NCBI RefSeq assembly: GCF_018448925.1
Contig: NZ_RCWE01000015.1
Coordinates: 21,056 to 85,055, forward strand
Direction: 5' to 3'
Length of the DNA stretch: 64,000 nucleotides
Source: Photorhabdus akhurstii
GTDB taxonomy: Bacteria > Pseudomonadota > Gammaproteobacteria > Enterobacterales > Enterobacteriaceae
In this document: positions 30,522 through 39,042 of the stretch, in pieces
How positions within the stretch are numbered: position 1 is the first letter of the stretch
How the letters are laid out: every line of letters starts with the position of its first letter
Program-made: the position numbers and the translations under genes
Notes under the pieces: model-generated
Told to the model about the DNA's origin: nothing
Seen by the model: the letters and a program-made list of their open reading frames with translations, nothing else
Database searches by the model: none

Positions 30522-33215
30522 ATGGATCAACACGAACCACAGCGCCCTAACCCGGATGAATTACTGACACTGGTTAACGAGAAACAGCGCGGTAAATTAA
30601 AAATATTTTTCGGGGCCTGCGCCGGTGTGGGAAAAACCTACGCCATGTTGCAGGAAGCGCAAAGATTGCGTTCTCAGGGGCTGGATGTGGTTATCGGCGT
30701 AGTCGAAACCCATGAGCGGCAAGGAACTGCCGCTTTACTTAATGGTCTGCCACAACTGCCACTTAAACAGATCCACTACCGACGGCGCAGAACCACCGCC
30801 TTTGATCTTGATGCCGCCATTGCCCGTCACCCGGCCATCATTTTGATGGATGAGTTGGCATTCAGTAATCCCCACACCAGCCGTCATCCCAAACGCTGGC
30901 AGGACGTTGAAGAATTGCTTGAGGCTGGCATAGATGTACTGACCACCATCAACGTTCAGCATCTGGAAAGCCTTAATGACGTTGTGGGTGATATTACGGG
31001 TATCCGGGTCAGGGAAACTATCCCGGATCACATCTTTGATCAGGCGAATGAAATTGTCTTAGTTGATCTGCCTCCAGATGATCTGCGCCAGCGGCTCCAT
31101 GAAGGTAAGGTATATATTCCTAGCCAAGCAGAACGTGCCATCGAAAATTTTTTTCGCAAAGGTAATTTGATTGCATTGCGGGAGCTCGCTTTACGCCGGA
31201 CGGCTGATCGCGTTGATGATCAAATGCGTGCTTTCCGCGACACACAAGGGCCTGAACCGGTCTGGCATACCCGTGATAACCTCCTACTGTGCATTGGTAA
31301 CAACTCAGGTAATGAGAAGCTTATCCGCACTGCCGCTCGCCTTGCGGCCCGATTAGGCTGTATCTGGCATGCCATCTATGTTGAAACTCCAAAACTGTAC
31401 CAACTACCCGAAGGTAAACGGCGTACCATTTTAAAAGCACTTAGATTAGCGCATGAATTAGGGGCTGAAACCGCGACACTTTCCGATTCAAACAAAGAAA
31501 AAGCGGTATTACGTTATGCCAGAGAACATAACCTCGGCAAGATTCTGATAGGCCGTCGCTGTACCTCCAAACAGAAGCTATTTGGCTGGCAATGGCGTCC
31601 AGGTTTTGCTGACCGACTGGGAAAACTAGGGCCAGATTTGGATCTGGTCATTGTCGCATTAGAAGAACGCAGCCAATGGGATAAAGAGCATGACAACCGC
31701 CCTGTGAGTGAAAAATGGCGAGTACAGATTCAGGGCTGCTTAATCGCTATTGCGCTCTGTACACTTATCACCCTGTTCTCCCGAACATTCTTGCTGACCC
31801 TTGATAAAGCCAATCTTGTCACACTTTATCTGCTTGGCGTCGTCATCATTGCGCTATTTTACGGACGCCGACCATCAATCTTTGCCGCTTTTATTAATGT
31901 CATTAGTTTCGATATCTTCTTTGTACAGCCTCATTGGTCTCTTGCTGTTACCGATATGCAGTACCTGCTGACTTTTAGTGTCATGCTGATAGTGGGCGTC
32001 GTCGTTGGAAACCTCACTGCGGGAATGAGATATCAGGCGCGAATTGCCCGTTACCGCGAACAGCGAACCCGCAATCTCTATGAAATGACCCGTGAACTGA
32101 GCCGAGCGCTGAATGAAGAAGATATTGCCCGCACCAGCTACCATTTTCTTACCAATAGTTTTCAGGCTAAAACCGGCCTCTTTTTACCCAACGACGATGG
32201 CAACTTATATCAATTGACGACAAATAATGGCGGTCATATGCTGATTGATGATGCCATTGCAAAATGGAGCTTTGATAAAAATCTGCCGGCCGGAGCGGGA
32301 ACCGATACGCTACCTAGCGTACCTTACCAACTACAGCCTATTGCTACACCTTCTCAGACACTGGCTGTATTGGCTATTGAGCCATCTTATTTGCGCCAGT
32401 TACTGATCCCTGAACAACAGCGATTGCTGCAAACATTTACCGGCCTCATCGCCAATGCCTTGGAAAGATTGCAACTCTCACGCCGGGCAGAATCCGCGAA
32501 GCTGGATACAGAGCGGGAACAGTTACGTAACTCGCTTCTGGCGGCTCTGTCTCATGATTTACGCACGCCACTGACAGTCCTGTTCGGACAAGCGGAAATC
32601 CTGATGTTAGATTTATCTGCCGAAGGATCTCCACACACCAAACAGGTAAATCAGATCCGCCAACAAATTCTCAGCACTTCCCGTCTGGTTAATAACTTAC
32701 TGGACATGGCGCGTATCCAATCGGGAGGAATTCAGCTCAATCTGGAATGGCAATCGCTGGAAGAGATCGTCGGCAGTACCTTACGTTCTTTGGAATATGC
32801 GCTCAACCGTCACCCAGTCGCGGTTTCCCTGCCATCTGATTTGCTGTTGCATTGTGATGCCAGTTTACTGGAGCGGGTATTTATCAACCTGTTGGAAAAC
32901 GCAATCAAATATACCGATGATCAAACACCACTGGGCATCAAAGCGACAACAGAAAAAAATCAGATTCATATTGAAGTTTGGGATGAAGGTAAAGGCATTC
33001 CCCCGGAACAAGAACAATTAATTTTCGATAAATTCTCCCGCGCTCGTAAAGAGTCTGCTATTCCCGGAGTGGGCCTTGGATTGGCAATTTGCCGGGCAAT
33101 TATTGAAATCCACCAAGGAAAGATTTGGGCGACCAATAACGAAAAAGGTGGAGCAAGTTTTCACTTTGTTCTACCGTTAGAGAAGCCACCTGAAATTATC
33201 ACTGAGGAGATGTAA
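30522..33215 (+). CDS. kdpD: Sensor histidine kinase KdpD
   Basis: 897 aa. N-terminal KdpD domain with Walker A GACAGVGKTYAML (about 30-42), a universal-stress-protein-like domain, four close membrane helices (about 400-500), GAF-like region, then the kinase with phosphorylated His678 in SHDLRTPLTVL and ATP-binding DEGKGIPP and GVGLGLAI. Senses K+ limitation and phosphorylates KdpE. 2 bp after kdpC. Confidence 0.97.
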   Translation: MDQHEPQRPNPDELLTLVNEKQRGKLKIFFGACAGVGKTYAMLQEAQRLRSQGLDVVIGVVETHERQGTAALLNGLPQLPLKQIHYRRRRTTAFDLDAAIARHPAIILMDELAFSNPHTSRHPKRWQDVEELLEAGIDVLTTINVQHLESLNDVVGDITGIRVRETIPDHIFDQANEIVLVDLPPDDLRQRLHEGKVYIPSQAERAIENFFRKGNLIALRELALRRTADRVDDQMRAFRDTQGPEPVWHTRDNLLLCIGNNSGNEKLIRTAARLAARLGCIWHAIYVETPKLYQLPEGKRRTILKALRLAHELGAETATLSDSNKEKAVLRYAREHNLGKILIGRRCTSKQKLFGWQWRPGFADRLGKLGPDLDLVIVALEERSQWDKEHDNRPVSEKWRVQIQGCLIAIALCTLITLFSRTFLLTLDKANLVTLYLLGVVIIALFYGRRPSIFAAFINVISFDIFFVQPHWSLAVTDMQYLLTFSVMLIVGVVVGNLTAGMRYQARIARYREQRTRNLYEMTRELSRALNEEDIARTSYHFLTNSFQAKTGLFLPNDDGNLYQLTTNNGGHMLIDDAIAKWSFDKNLPAGAGTDTLPSVPYQLQPIATPSQTLAVLAIEPSYLRQLLIPEQQRLLQTFTGLIANALERLQLSRRAESAKLDTEREQLRNSLLAALSHDLRTPLTVLFGQAEILMLDLSAEGSPHTKQVNQIRQQILSTSRLVNNLLDMARIQSGGIQLNLEWQSLEEIVGSTLRSLEYALNRHPVAVSLPSDLLLHCDASLLERVFINLLENAIKYTDDQTPLGIKATTEKNQIHIEVWDEGKGIPPEQEQLIFDKFSRARKESAIPGVGLGLAICRAIIEIHQGKIWATNNEKGGASFHFVLPLEKPPEIITEEM

Positions 33216-33217
33216 TT

Positions 33218-33904
33218 ATTACCAGTAATAACACCATTTTGATTATTGAAGATGAGAAAGAGATCCGACGCTTTGTCCGGTTAGCGTTGGAAGGTGAAGG
33301 CTATCGCGTATTTGACAGTGATACCCTGAAATGGGGCCTGATTGAAGCGGGAACCCGTAAACCTGACTTAATTATTCTTGATTTGGGCTTGCCGGATGGT
33401 GACGGTATTAATTTGATCCGTGATCTGCGCCAATGGAGCTCAATACCCGTTATTGTTCTCTCTGCCCGTGATAAAGAAGCGGATAAAGTTGCGGCCTTGG
33501 ATGTCGGCGCTGATGACTATCTGAGTAAACCCTTTGGCATCAGTGAACTATTGGCAAGAGTCCGGGTTGCTTTACGTCGTTTTGCCAGAACCAATAAAGA
33601 AGAATCGATCGTTCATTTTTCTGATGTCGTTGTCGATCTGGTTAACCGCCGAATCACCAAAAACGATGAAGAACTACATCTCACTCCAATTGAATTCCGA
33701 TTGTTAGGTGAATTATTGGCAAATAGCGGCAAAGTACTCACCCAACGCCAATTACTCAACCAGGTCTGGGGCCCTAATTATGTTGAACACAACCATTATT
33801 TACGGATTTATATGGGGCATTTACGACAAAAATTAGAAACCGACCCAACCAGACCAAAACATTTATTAACTGAAACCGGCATTGGCTATCGGTTTATGCC
33901 TTAA
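33218..33904 (+). CDS. kdpE: Response regulator KdpE, probable ATT start
   Basis: OmpR-family activator of kdpFABC: receiver domain with IIEDE acidic pair and phosphorylated Asp in LIILDLGLPDGDG, Lys in LSKPFG, then a winged-helix domain (LTPIEFRLLGELLAN; RIYMGHLRQKLE). No ATG or GTG exists between the kdpD stop and the receiver core. TTG at 33239 would remove part of the first beta strand and has no ribosome site. ATT at 33218, seven nt after GAGGAGA, yields a normal-length 228 aa protein (M-TSNNTILIIEDE). Confidence 0.85.
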   Translation: MTSNNTILIIEDEKEIRRFVRLALEGEGYRVFDSDTLKWGLIEAGTRKPDLIILDLGLPDGDGINLIRDLRQWSSIPVIVLSARDKEADKVAALDVGADDYLSKPFGISELLARVRVALRRFARTNKEESIVHFSDVVVDLVNRRITKNDEELHLTPIEFRLLGELLANSGKVLTQRQLLNQVWGPNYVEHNHYLRIYMGHLRQKLETDPTRPKHLLTETGIGYRFMP

Positions 33905-33969
33905 TGCCTGAAACACAAATCGAATCTCTTCATGTCTCAGGCAATTAACATCTCTCAGCAAAACTTAGC

Positions 33970-34782
33970 TTATTTCACCTGACACACATGTTCAGATAAA
34001 TAATAAGCGACAGACTCTTCGCAACAAGAACCAATAATATCGGCACCCGGAAGCGCTTGTTTAACCCTATCCTGTGCCGTGCCCATGATGACCCCTTTAG
34101 CGGCGGTTGAAAGCATTTCTACATCATTCATACCATCGCCAAACGCAATAGTTTGATTGATTGGGACTCTAAGAAACTCAGCTAACTGAATTAAAGCCTG
34201 CCCCTTCGAAACACCACTACCCATTACCTCCAGACACCAAGGAAATGAGAAAGCGACACTGACATTATCAGAAAAGAGATCAATTAAATGACGTTCTAAT
34301 TTAACCAACGCATCATGATCTCTCTTCTTGTGAATGAAAAAGATTTTCTCAACCGCATCACAAGGCATTTCATCAGCCTGTCTAACTACAGGATTAAAAT
34401 TATCATTCTGATTAAAATCACTGAAACTATGGTGTAGCTCACTGGTTAACCATTGGGAACCACAATACATATTAATCACTAAATCCTGATCCGCCTGAGT
34501 TTCCTCAATCACTCTTTTTACTACATCACCCGGTAGATATTGTTTGATATCCAATTTCTTACAGGCACTGGTCAATCTGGCGCCATTAGACGTAATCAGA
34601 TGTACAGGTATACCAAAGTCACCAATAATAGCATTAACATCAGCATGATGCCTGCCGGTGGCAAATACGATCTGCTTACCTTTATTTGACAAATTAGTCA
34701 ACACCTGATGGGTAAATCTACCTATCGTATCCCCGTGAAGTAATAGAGTTCCATCAAGATCTGTAGCAATAAGATTATACAT
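33970..34782 (-). CDS. Cof-type HAD-IIB phosphatase
   Basis: 270 aa. Nucleophile motif ATDLDGTLLL (Asp8, Asp10), motif II TGRH, C2B cap in the middle, motif III Lys in GVSKGQAL, motif IV AFGDGMNDVEML. Closest in feel to E. coli Cof/YidA, enzymes that dephosphorylate small phosphorylated metabolites. Start at ATG 34782 (MYNLIATDLDG). It is the last gene of the putative antibiotic operon, about 34 bp after the formyltransferase, and could release a phosphate or nucleotide group, or be an unrelated passenger. Substrate unknown. Confidence 0.85.
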   Translation of the reverse strand: MYNLIATDLDGTLLLHGDTIGRFTHQVLTNLSNKGKQIVFATGRHHADVNAIIGDFGIPVHLITSNGARLTSACKKLDIKQYLPGDVVKRVIEETQADQDLVINMYCGSQWLTSELHHSFSDFNQNDNFNPVVRQADEMPCDAVEKIFFIHKKRDHDALVKLERHLIDLFSDNVSVAFSFPWCLEVMGSGVSKGQALIQLAEFLRVPINQTIAFGDGMNDVEMLSTAAKGVIMGTAQDRVKQALPGADIIGSCCEESVAYYLSEHVCQVK

Positions 34783-34816
34783 AAGCGCTTCCCGGTACAT
34801 TAAGAGCAGTTATCAT

Positions 34817-35491
34817 CTAAGCTTTATTAAGCAATTCGAGCGATGCCTGCTTGGTAAATGTCATCCTTTCTTCCAGACTATGATTATCCTTTTCATAATA
34901 AATTGTTGCCTCTGCATTAACCTGAGGTCTTGGAGTTATTTTTTCCAATATTGGCATCGTGTCAAGGAATAATTTTCTGGAATAGTTAATAGCCCTTGTA
35001 TAAGTATCAATAACCTCTTCAAATTCAGGGTAAATAGAAAATGAGATCTGATTGACAATTGGCCCCGCGTCAATACCTTCATTAATTTCATGGATCGTCA
35101 CACCGTGGGACTGTTCTCCATTTTTTAAAGCCCAGTTTACCGGCCTTACGCCGCGATATTTAGGCAAATAGGACAAATGAATATTCAAGATTCTCTTACA
35201 AGAATTAACGAATTTTAACGGTAATATCCGCTTATGAAACACGACAAAGCATAAATCGCAAGTGAAATCACCGCTTTCATAGCCGGGCAGATTCTCAACT
35301 TTATTATCCTCAATAACAGAAATATTATTTTGATAACAGAATTCGATTAATGTCTGATCAGTACTCACAGGTTCGAATTTATCTGCCACCACGTGCGATA
35401 TTTTATACTCTTTATGATTTAAGAAATACTGACAAATGAAAATTGCCAATTCTCCTTTACCACAAATTACCACTGTTTTTGGATGGCTCAT
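34817..35491 (-). CDS. Stand-alone formyltransferase (Fmt-type N domain)
   Basis: 224 aa. Formyl_trans_N fold with the catalytic Asn103-His105 (NIHLSYLPKYRG) and Asp141 (GVTIHEINEGIDAGPI) triad of 10-formyl-tetrahydrofolate enzymes. It lacks the tRNA-binding C-terminal domain of methionyl-tRNA formyltransferase, so a small amine or hydroxylamine substrate is likely. Its ATG overlaps the stop of the fused transferase gene by 4 bp, showing tight coupling. In context I infer N-formylation of an N-hydroxyaminoalkyl phosphate. Confidence 0.85.
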   Translation of the reverse strand: MSHPKTVVICGKGELAIFICQYFLNHKEYKISHVVADKFEPVSTDQTLIEFCYQNNISVIEDNKVENLPGYESGDFTCDLCFVVFHKRILPLKFVNSCKRILNIHLSYLPKYRGVRPVNWALKNGEQSHGVTIHEINEGIDAGPIVNQISFSIYPEFEEVIDTYTRAINYSRKLFLDTMPILEKITPRPQVNAEATIYYEKDNHSLEERMTFTKQASLELLNKA

Positions 35492-37344
35492 TCGCAAACC
35501 TCGTTAATTTCCTTAACCACACTAATATCACTAATACTAATTAGCCCCTGCATCACCATACGCAATGAACGTATTAAAATTTCATTATCGCTTGGTGTTC
35601 GGCAAGAAATACGCAAATACCTATCAGAATCTATATTTCCTTTGCCAGAACACTCTTTTACATATAACCCATGAATATCTAAAAGTAACTGTGATATCGT
35701 TTTTGCATCAGAAACATGCAATTTACAGTAAACAAAATTAGAATCCGTTTCATAGGCAGTAATACCTTCGATTGAATTTAATTCTTGCTGTAATTTTAAC
35801 GTATCCATAATCACTTGTTCACAACTTAATTTATAACTCTCTCTATATTGAGGTAATCTCAATAAAAACTCTTCAGCAAAACCATTAATATTCCAAATAG
35901 GTAACACTGCTCTTATTTTACCAAGTAATTCCTGATTTGCAGTGGCAATATACCCGATACGAATACCACCAATGCCAAAGGTTTTACTCATACTGCGAAT
36001 GACAGATAAATTCTTATAGTTATCTAAATGCATTAACATTGTGTCATCACGCATTTTAGAGAAATCTAAGAAAGATTCATCAATAATTAAATCGATATTT
36101 AATGCTAACAATTCGCCAGCCAAATATAACAGACTATCAATAGGCGTCAGTTTACCTGTCGGATTATTTGGTGATTCAATCACTACCACATTTGGCTGTT
36201 CTTCTTTCGCCAACGTTAATAGTTCATCAATATCTATCTCAAAATCTCTGCTCTCTTTACTATAGCTAAATATTGTTCTGTCTTTACCAAAGCAATTAGC
36301 ATATTCATTAAATGAAGGTACCGTGACTAATACTTTACCTGTATAAACATCAGGAAGCCGTTTAATTATCTCAGCAGCGCCATTCGAAATACATAATTGC
36401 GTTCTCTCTATCCCAATAAATTCAGATAAAGCATGTTCGACTAAACGATTCCCGCCAGGATAATTTAAAAATATTTCATCAAAATTATTCTTTATTTCAT
36501 CTTTCAATTTCTTAGGTGGAAAGTTGAAATTATAAATTAATCCAAAGTCAATAATAGGATAACGCCAGTAACCACCGTGCCTATTTTGAATAAGATCTAA
36601 TTTATTATTACTTGAGATAAAGTCACAAATAGTAAGATCATAAGTATTATCTACCTCATACCATTGAGAATGATCAACAATACTTGCTTTAAATTCAGCC
36701 ATATTATTCAGCAAAGAGTGTTTAAATATATCCTCATAATATAACCCAGTTGATCCGCTATTAACGTAACTTTCTAGCTCTTTAGTCACATATTCAGCAA
36801 AATTAGCGGTGCAAATATTATAAATATTTACCGTCTTATATTGACCTTCTTCAACCTGATAATGACTATCCTTAGTAGAATTTAATGCAATAATATTATC
36901 TTTATCTATTTTTGCATAAGTCCCTTCCATATTACCACTAAGAGGAGAAACAAGGACATTGAGATCGCCTGCTTTTAACATCACTGTTTCCAAACATTTC
37001 TTTGTGAAGAAGATATCCCCTTCAAGGATCAGCGTATCTTGCTTAATCCAATTCCTGGCAAGATATAAAGAATAGATATTATTGGTTGATTCCCACTTTT
37101 CACTATTAACAAATTCAATATCCAGATTATATGTCTTTTGTTTAATATGAGATATTAAAATATCGCTCTTATAACCCACCACAATAATAACTTTTTTAAT
37201 ACCGACAGATTCGATATTCCTCAGCGCATTATCGATAAATGATATCTGATTTGTTTCTACCAAAGGTTTTGGTTTATTTGATGTTCTAGTTGATAATCTA
37301 CTGCCTCTTCCGGCACAGAGAAGGATTGCTGTTTTTTTATTCAT
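35488..37344 (-). CDS. Fused cytidylyltransferase / CobD-like PLP decarboxylase
   Basis: 618 aa, two domains. Residues 1-245: LicC/PntC-like nucleotidyltransferase with AGRGSRLSTRTSNKPKPLV (11-29), STNNIYSLYLA (86-96), EGD (108-110) and WYEVDNTYDL (228-237). Residues 260-605: class I aminotransferase fold of the HisC/CobD type, Asn394 in SPNNPTG, Asp422 in IIDES, PLP Lys454 in SMSKTFGIGGIRIG. PSFNEY and PIWNIN match CobD, which decarboxylates amino-acid phosphates. The same fusion is known in FrbH of FR-900098 synthesis. I infer CMP transfer plus decarboxylation of a phospho-amino acid. Very AT-rich. Confidence 0.85.
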   Translation of the reverse strand: MNKKTAILLCAGRGSRLSTRTSNKPKPLVETNQISFIDNALRNIESVGIKKVIIVVGYKSDILISHIKQKTYNLDIEFVNSEKWESTNNIYSLYLARNWIKQDTLILEGDIFFTKKCLETVMLKAGDLNVLVSPLSGNMEGTYAKIDKDNIIALNSTKDSHYQVEEGQYKTVNIYNICTANFAEYVTKELESYVNSGSTGLYYEDIFKHSLLNNMAEFKASIVDHSQWYEVDNTYDLTICDFISSNNKLDLIQNRHGGYWRYPIIDFGLIYNFNFPPKKLKDEIKNNFDEIFLNYPGGNRLVEHALSEFIGIERTQLCISNGAAEIIKRLPDVYTGKVLVTVPSFNEYANCFGKDRTIFSYSKESRDFEIDIDELLTLAKEEQPNVVVIESPNNPTGKLTPIDSLLYLAGELLALNIDLIIDESFLDFSKMRDDTMLMHLDNYKNLSVIRSMSKTFGIGGIRIGYIATANQELLGKIRAVLPIWNINGFAEEFLLRLPQYRESYKLSCEQVIMDTLKLQQELNSIEGITAYETDSNFVYCKLHVSDAKTISQLLLDIHGLYVKECSGKGNIDSDRYLRISCRTPSDNEILIRSLRMVMQGLISISDISVVKEINEVCE

Positions 37345-37457
37345 AGTCTTAATAAATTATTTTAAATTGATGTTAAAAGGTTATTCTATTCTTAAATAAT
37401 AATTAACCTAAAATATAATCCGTTAATAATGATATAAAATTAATATTGAATTAAATA

Positions 37458-38654
37458 TTAATTAAATACGAGGTCATATATAACATGCTGATATACCCAA
37501 ACCCCGTCAATTCTTCCATGAAAATTTTCCTCTCCACCATTTTCACCACCCGTCTTTACACCAGACCCCAGACCAAATGTATGAAAATTATTGAGCGTTT
37601 CACCTGAAGTTGATACAGGATTTAATTTTTCGTTGATCAACAAACCATATTTATCACTTTTAAATTCAAGGGTAATATTATTTTTATCAATAATTTCAAC
37701 AAGTTTTGAGTGATATCCCGTACAGTGAATCAATAAATCATCACAATTAATACGTTTCATAACTTCGTCACTCGATATTTCTGAGATATTTAAAATAGAA
37801 ATATTTTTATGTCTTCTTTCTTTCAATTCTTGAGCAAACACAAAAGAATCATATCTCAAACCTGAATATCGGTTAACCCGTCCACTTAAAGGACAGACAT
37901 CTTCCTGAGTGAAAGCATAGCCATAAGATTCTGCACTTGCAGGTGAATCAAAGAACAATTTGAAATCTTTATTAACCAGAACATTTATCTTACCGGTAAA
38001 TTTTAATTGCTCTATCAGCCGAATTAAACAAGAAACAGAACTATGTGACGAACCCAATATTGATATACTTCTTACATCACCTTTATTTATAACCTCATCA
38101 TAGAAACCTTTAATGAAATCACCTGAGGTAATATTGTTGCTATTATGCAATAATCTGGATTCGTTTGGAGCTCCACCTATATTAAACAGCACTTTTCTCG
38201 CTGATACAATATAATCTTCATTATTTTTATGATAAGTTATATCATAGTTACCATCTTCATTCTGCTTAATCTTTTTCACTTCCGCATCAGTCAAAATATT
38301 AAACCGATCACCATATTTATTTTCCTGAATAAAACGTGCAATTCTCTCCAAATATTGACCGACAAACCTCAATTCAACTGGCTTATCTCTATTGGCACTA
38401 AAATGTTCCCACTCCGGTGTTGATCTTATATATTGACTAAGTTCATCATCACAACCATCAAACTTCTCTAAAAATACACTACCTAAGGAGTTCGCAGTAA
38501 TTTTATATTTCTTTAATGAACCAGAACCCACCATCTCTGTTTTTTCTAAAATCAGACAATTTTTTATGGCTTCATCTTTTAATAAATCCGGGATTAATGA
38601 AATATTTGCAGGCCCCGCGCCACACATTACCACATCATAAAACTGCTTATTCAT
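37458..38654 (-). CDS. FAD-dependent N-hydroxylase-like monooxygenase
   Basis: 398 aa. N-terminal FAD-binding GAGPAN (12-17), a second dinucleotide motif ILGSSHSSVS (about 200) and HCTGYH near residue 315, the arrangement of IucD/PvdA/SidA N-hydroxylases and of the FrbG type. Expected chemistry is N-hydroxylation of a primary amine with NADPH and O2. ATG at 38654, overlapping the previous gene by 8 bp, with AGGG upstream. A simple oxidoreductase cannot be excluded. Confidence 0.78.
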   Translation of the reverse strand: MNKQFYDVVMCGAGPANISLIPDLLKDEAIKNCLILEKTEMVGSGSLKKYKITANSLGSVFLEKFDGCDDELSQYIRSTPEWEHFSANRDKPVELRFVGQYLERIARFIQENKYGDRFNILTDAEVKKIKQNEDGNYDITYHKNNEDYIVSARKVLFNIGGAPNESRLLHNSNNITSGDFIKGFYDEVINKGDVRSISILGSSHSSVSCLIRLIEQLKFTGKINVLVNKDFKLFFDSPASAESYGYAFTQEDVCPLSGRVNRYSGLRYDSFVFAQELKERRHKNISILNISEISSDEVMKRINCDDLLIHCTGYHSKLVEIIDKNNITLEFKSDKYGLLINEKLNPVSTSGETLNNFHTFGLGSGVKTGGENGGEENFHGRIDGVWVYQHVIYDLVFN

Positions 38655-39042
38655 TGACAAACCCTAACATTTTTAACGAAATTTGTGTTTCAATAACATT
38701 TCCGGCAAACTCATGACGAGTCTGCTTATAACCAAGCGGTTGCCCAGCCAAACCCGCCTTAATAACATCACTATGACTAATTGTTTTATTCTCATTGCGG
38801 GAATAAACTAACAGCTCCTTCTCATAATCAAATGCCAGACAAGGAATGCAACTTAATTTTAGTGTTTTGGCTAATTCAAGCCTATGATGACCATCAATAA
38901 CCACATTCGTTGCTTCATCAATCCAGATTGGTTGAGTCCAAAAACCTTCAAATTTAACTTTTTCGATTAACTGCTGGACACGATCAGGGCAATGTAATTC
39001 AGTTGGTCTAAGATTTGAGACTTCTTCTAATATTAATTTCAT
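38647..39042 (-). CDS. ParB/SerK-like protein, putative small-molecule kinase
   Basis: 131 aa ParB/sulfiredoxin fold. RPTE (12-15), VVIDGHHRLELAKTL (47-61) and KQTRH (106-110) recall the free-serine kinases SerK and SbnI, where DGHHR and the KTTRH-like motif bind nucleotide/phosphate. It is about half the length of those proteins, so kinase activity is uncertain; DNA binding is the alternative, but no helix-turn-helix is evident. Overlaps the MFS gene by 35 bp and the monooxygenase by 8 bp. Confidence 0.7.
   Translation of the reverse strand: MKLILEEVSNLRPTELHCPDRVQQLIEKVKFEGFWTQPIWIDEATNVVIDGHHRLELAKTLKLSCIPCLAFDYEKELLVYSRNENKTISHSDVIKAGLAGQPLGYKQTRHEFAGNVIETQISLKMLGFVNE

Noticed and set aside
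33905-33960. Terminator after kdpE
   Set aside because: GCCTGA/TCAGGC arms are 6 bp with a long loop and no T-run.
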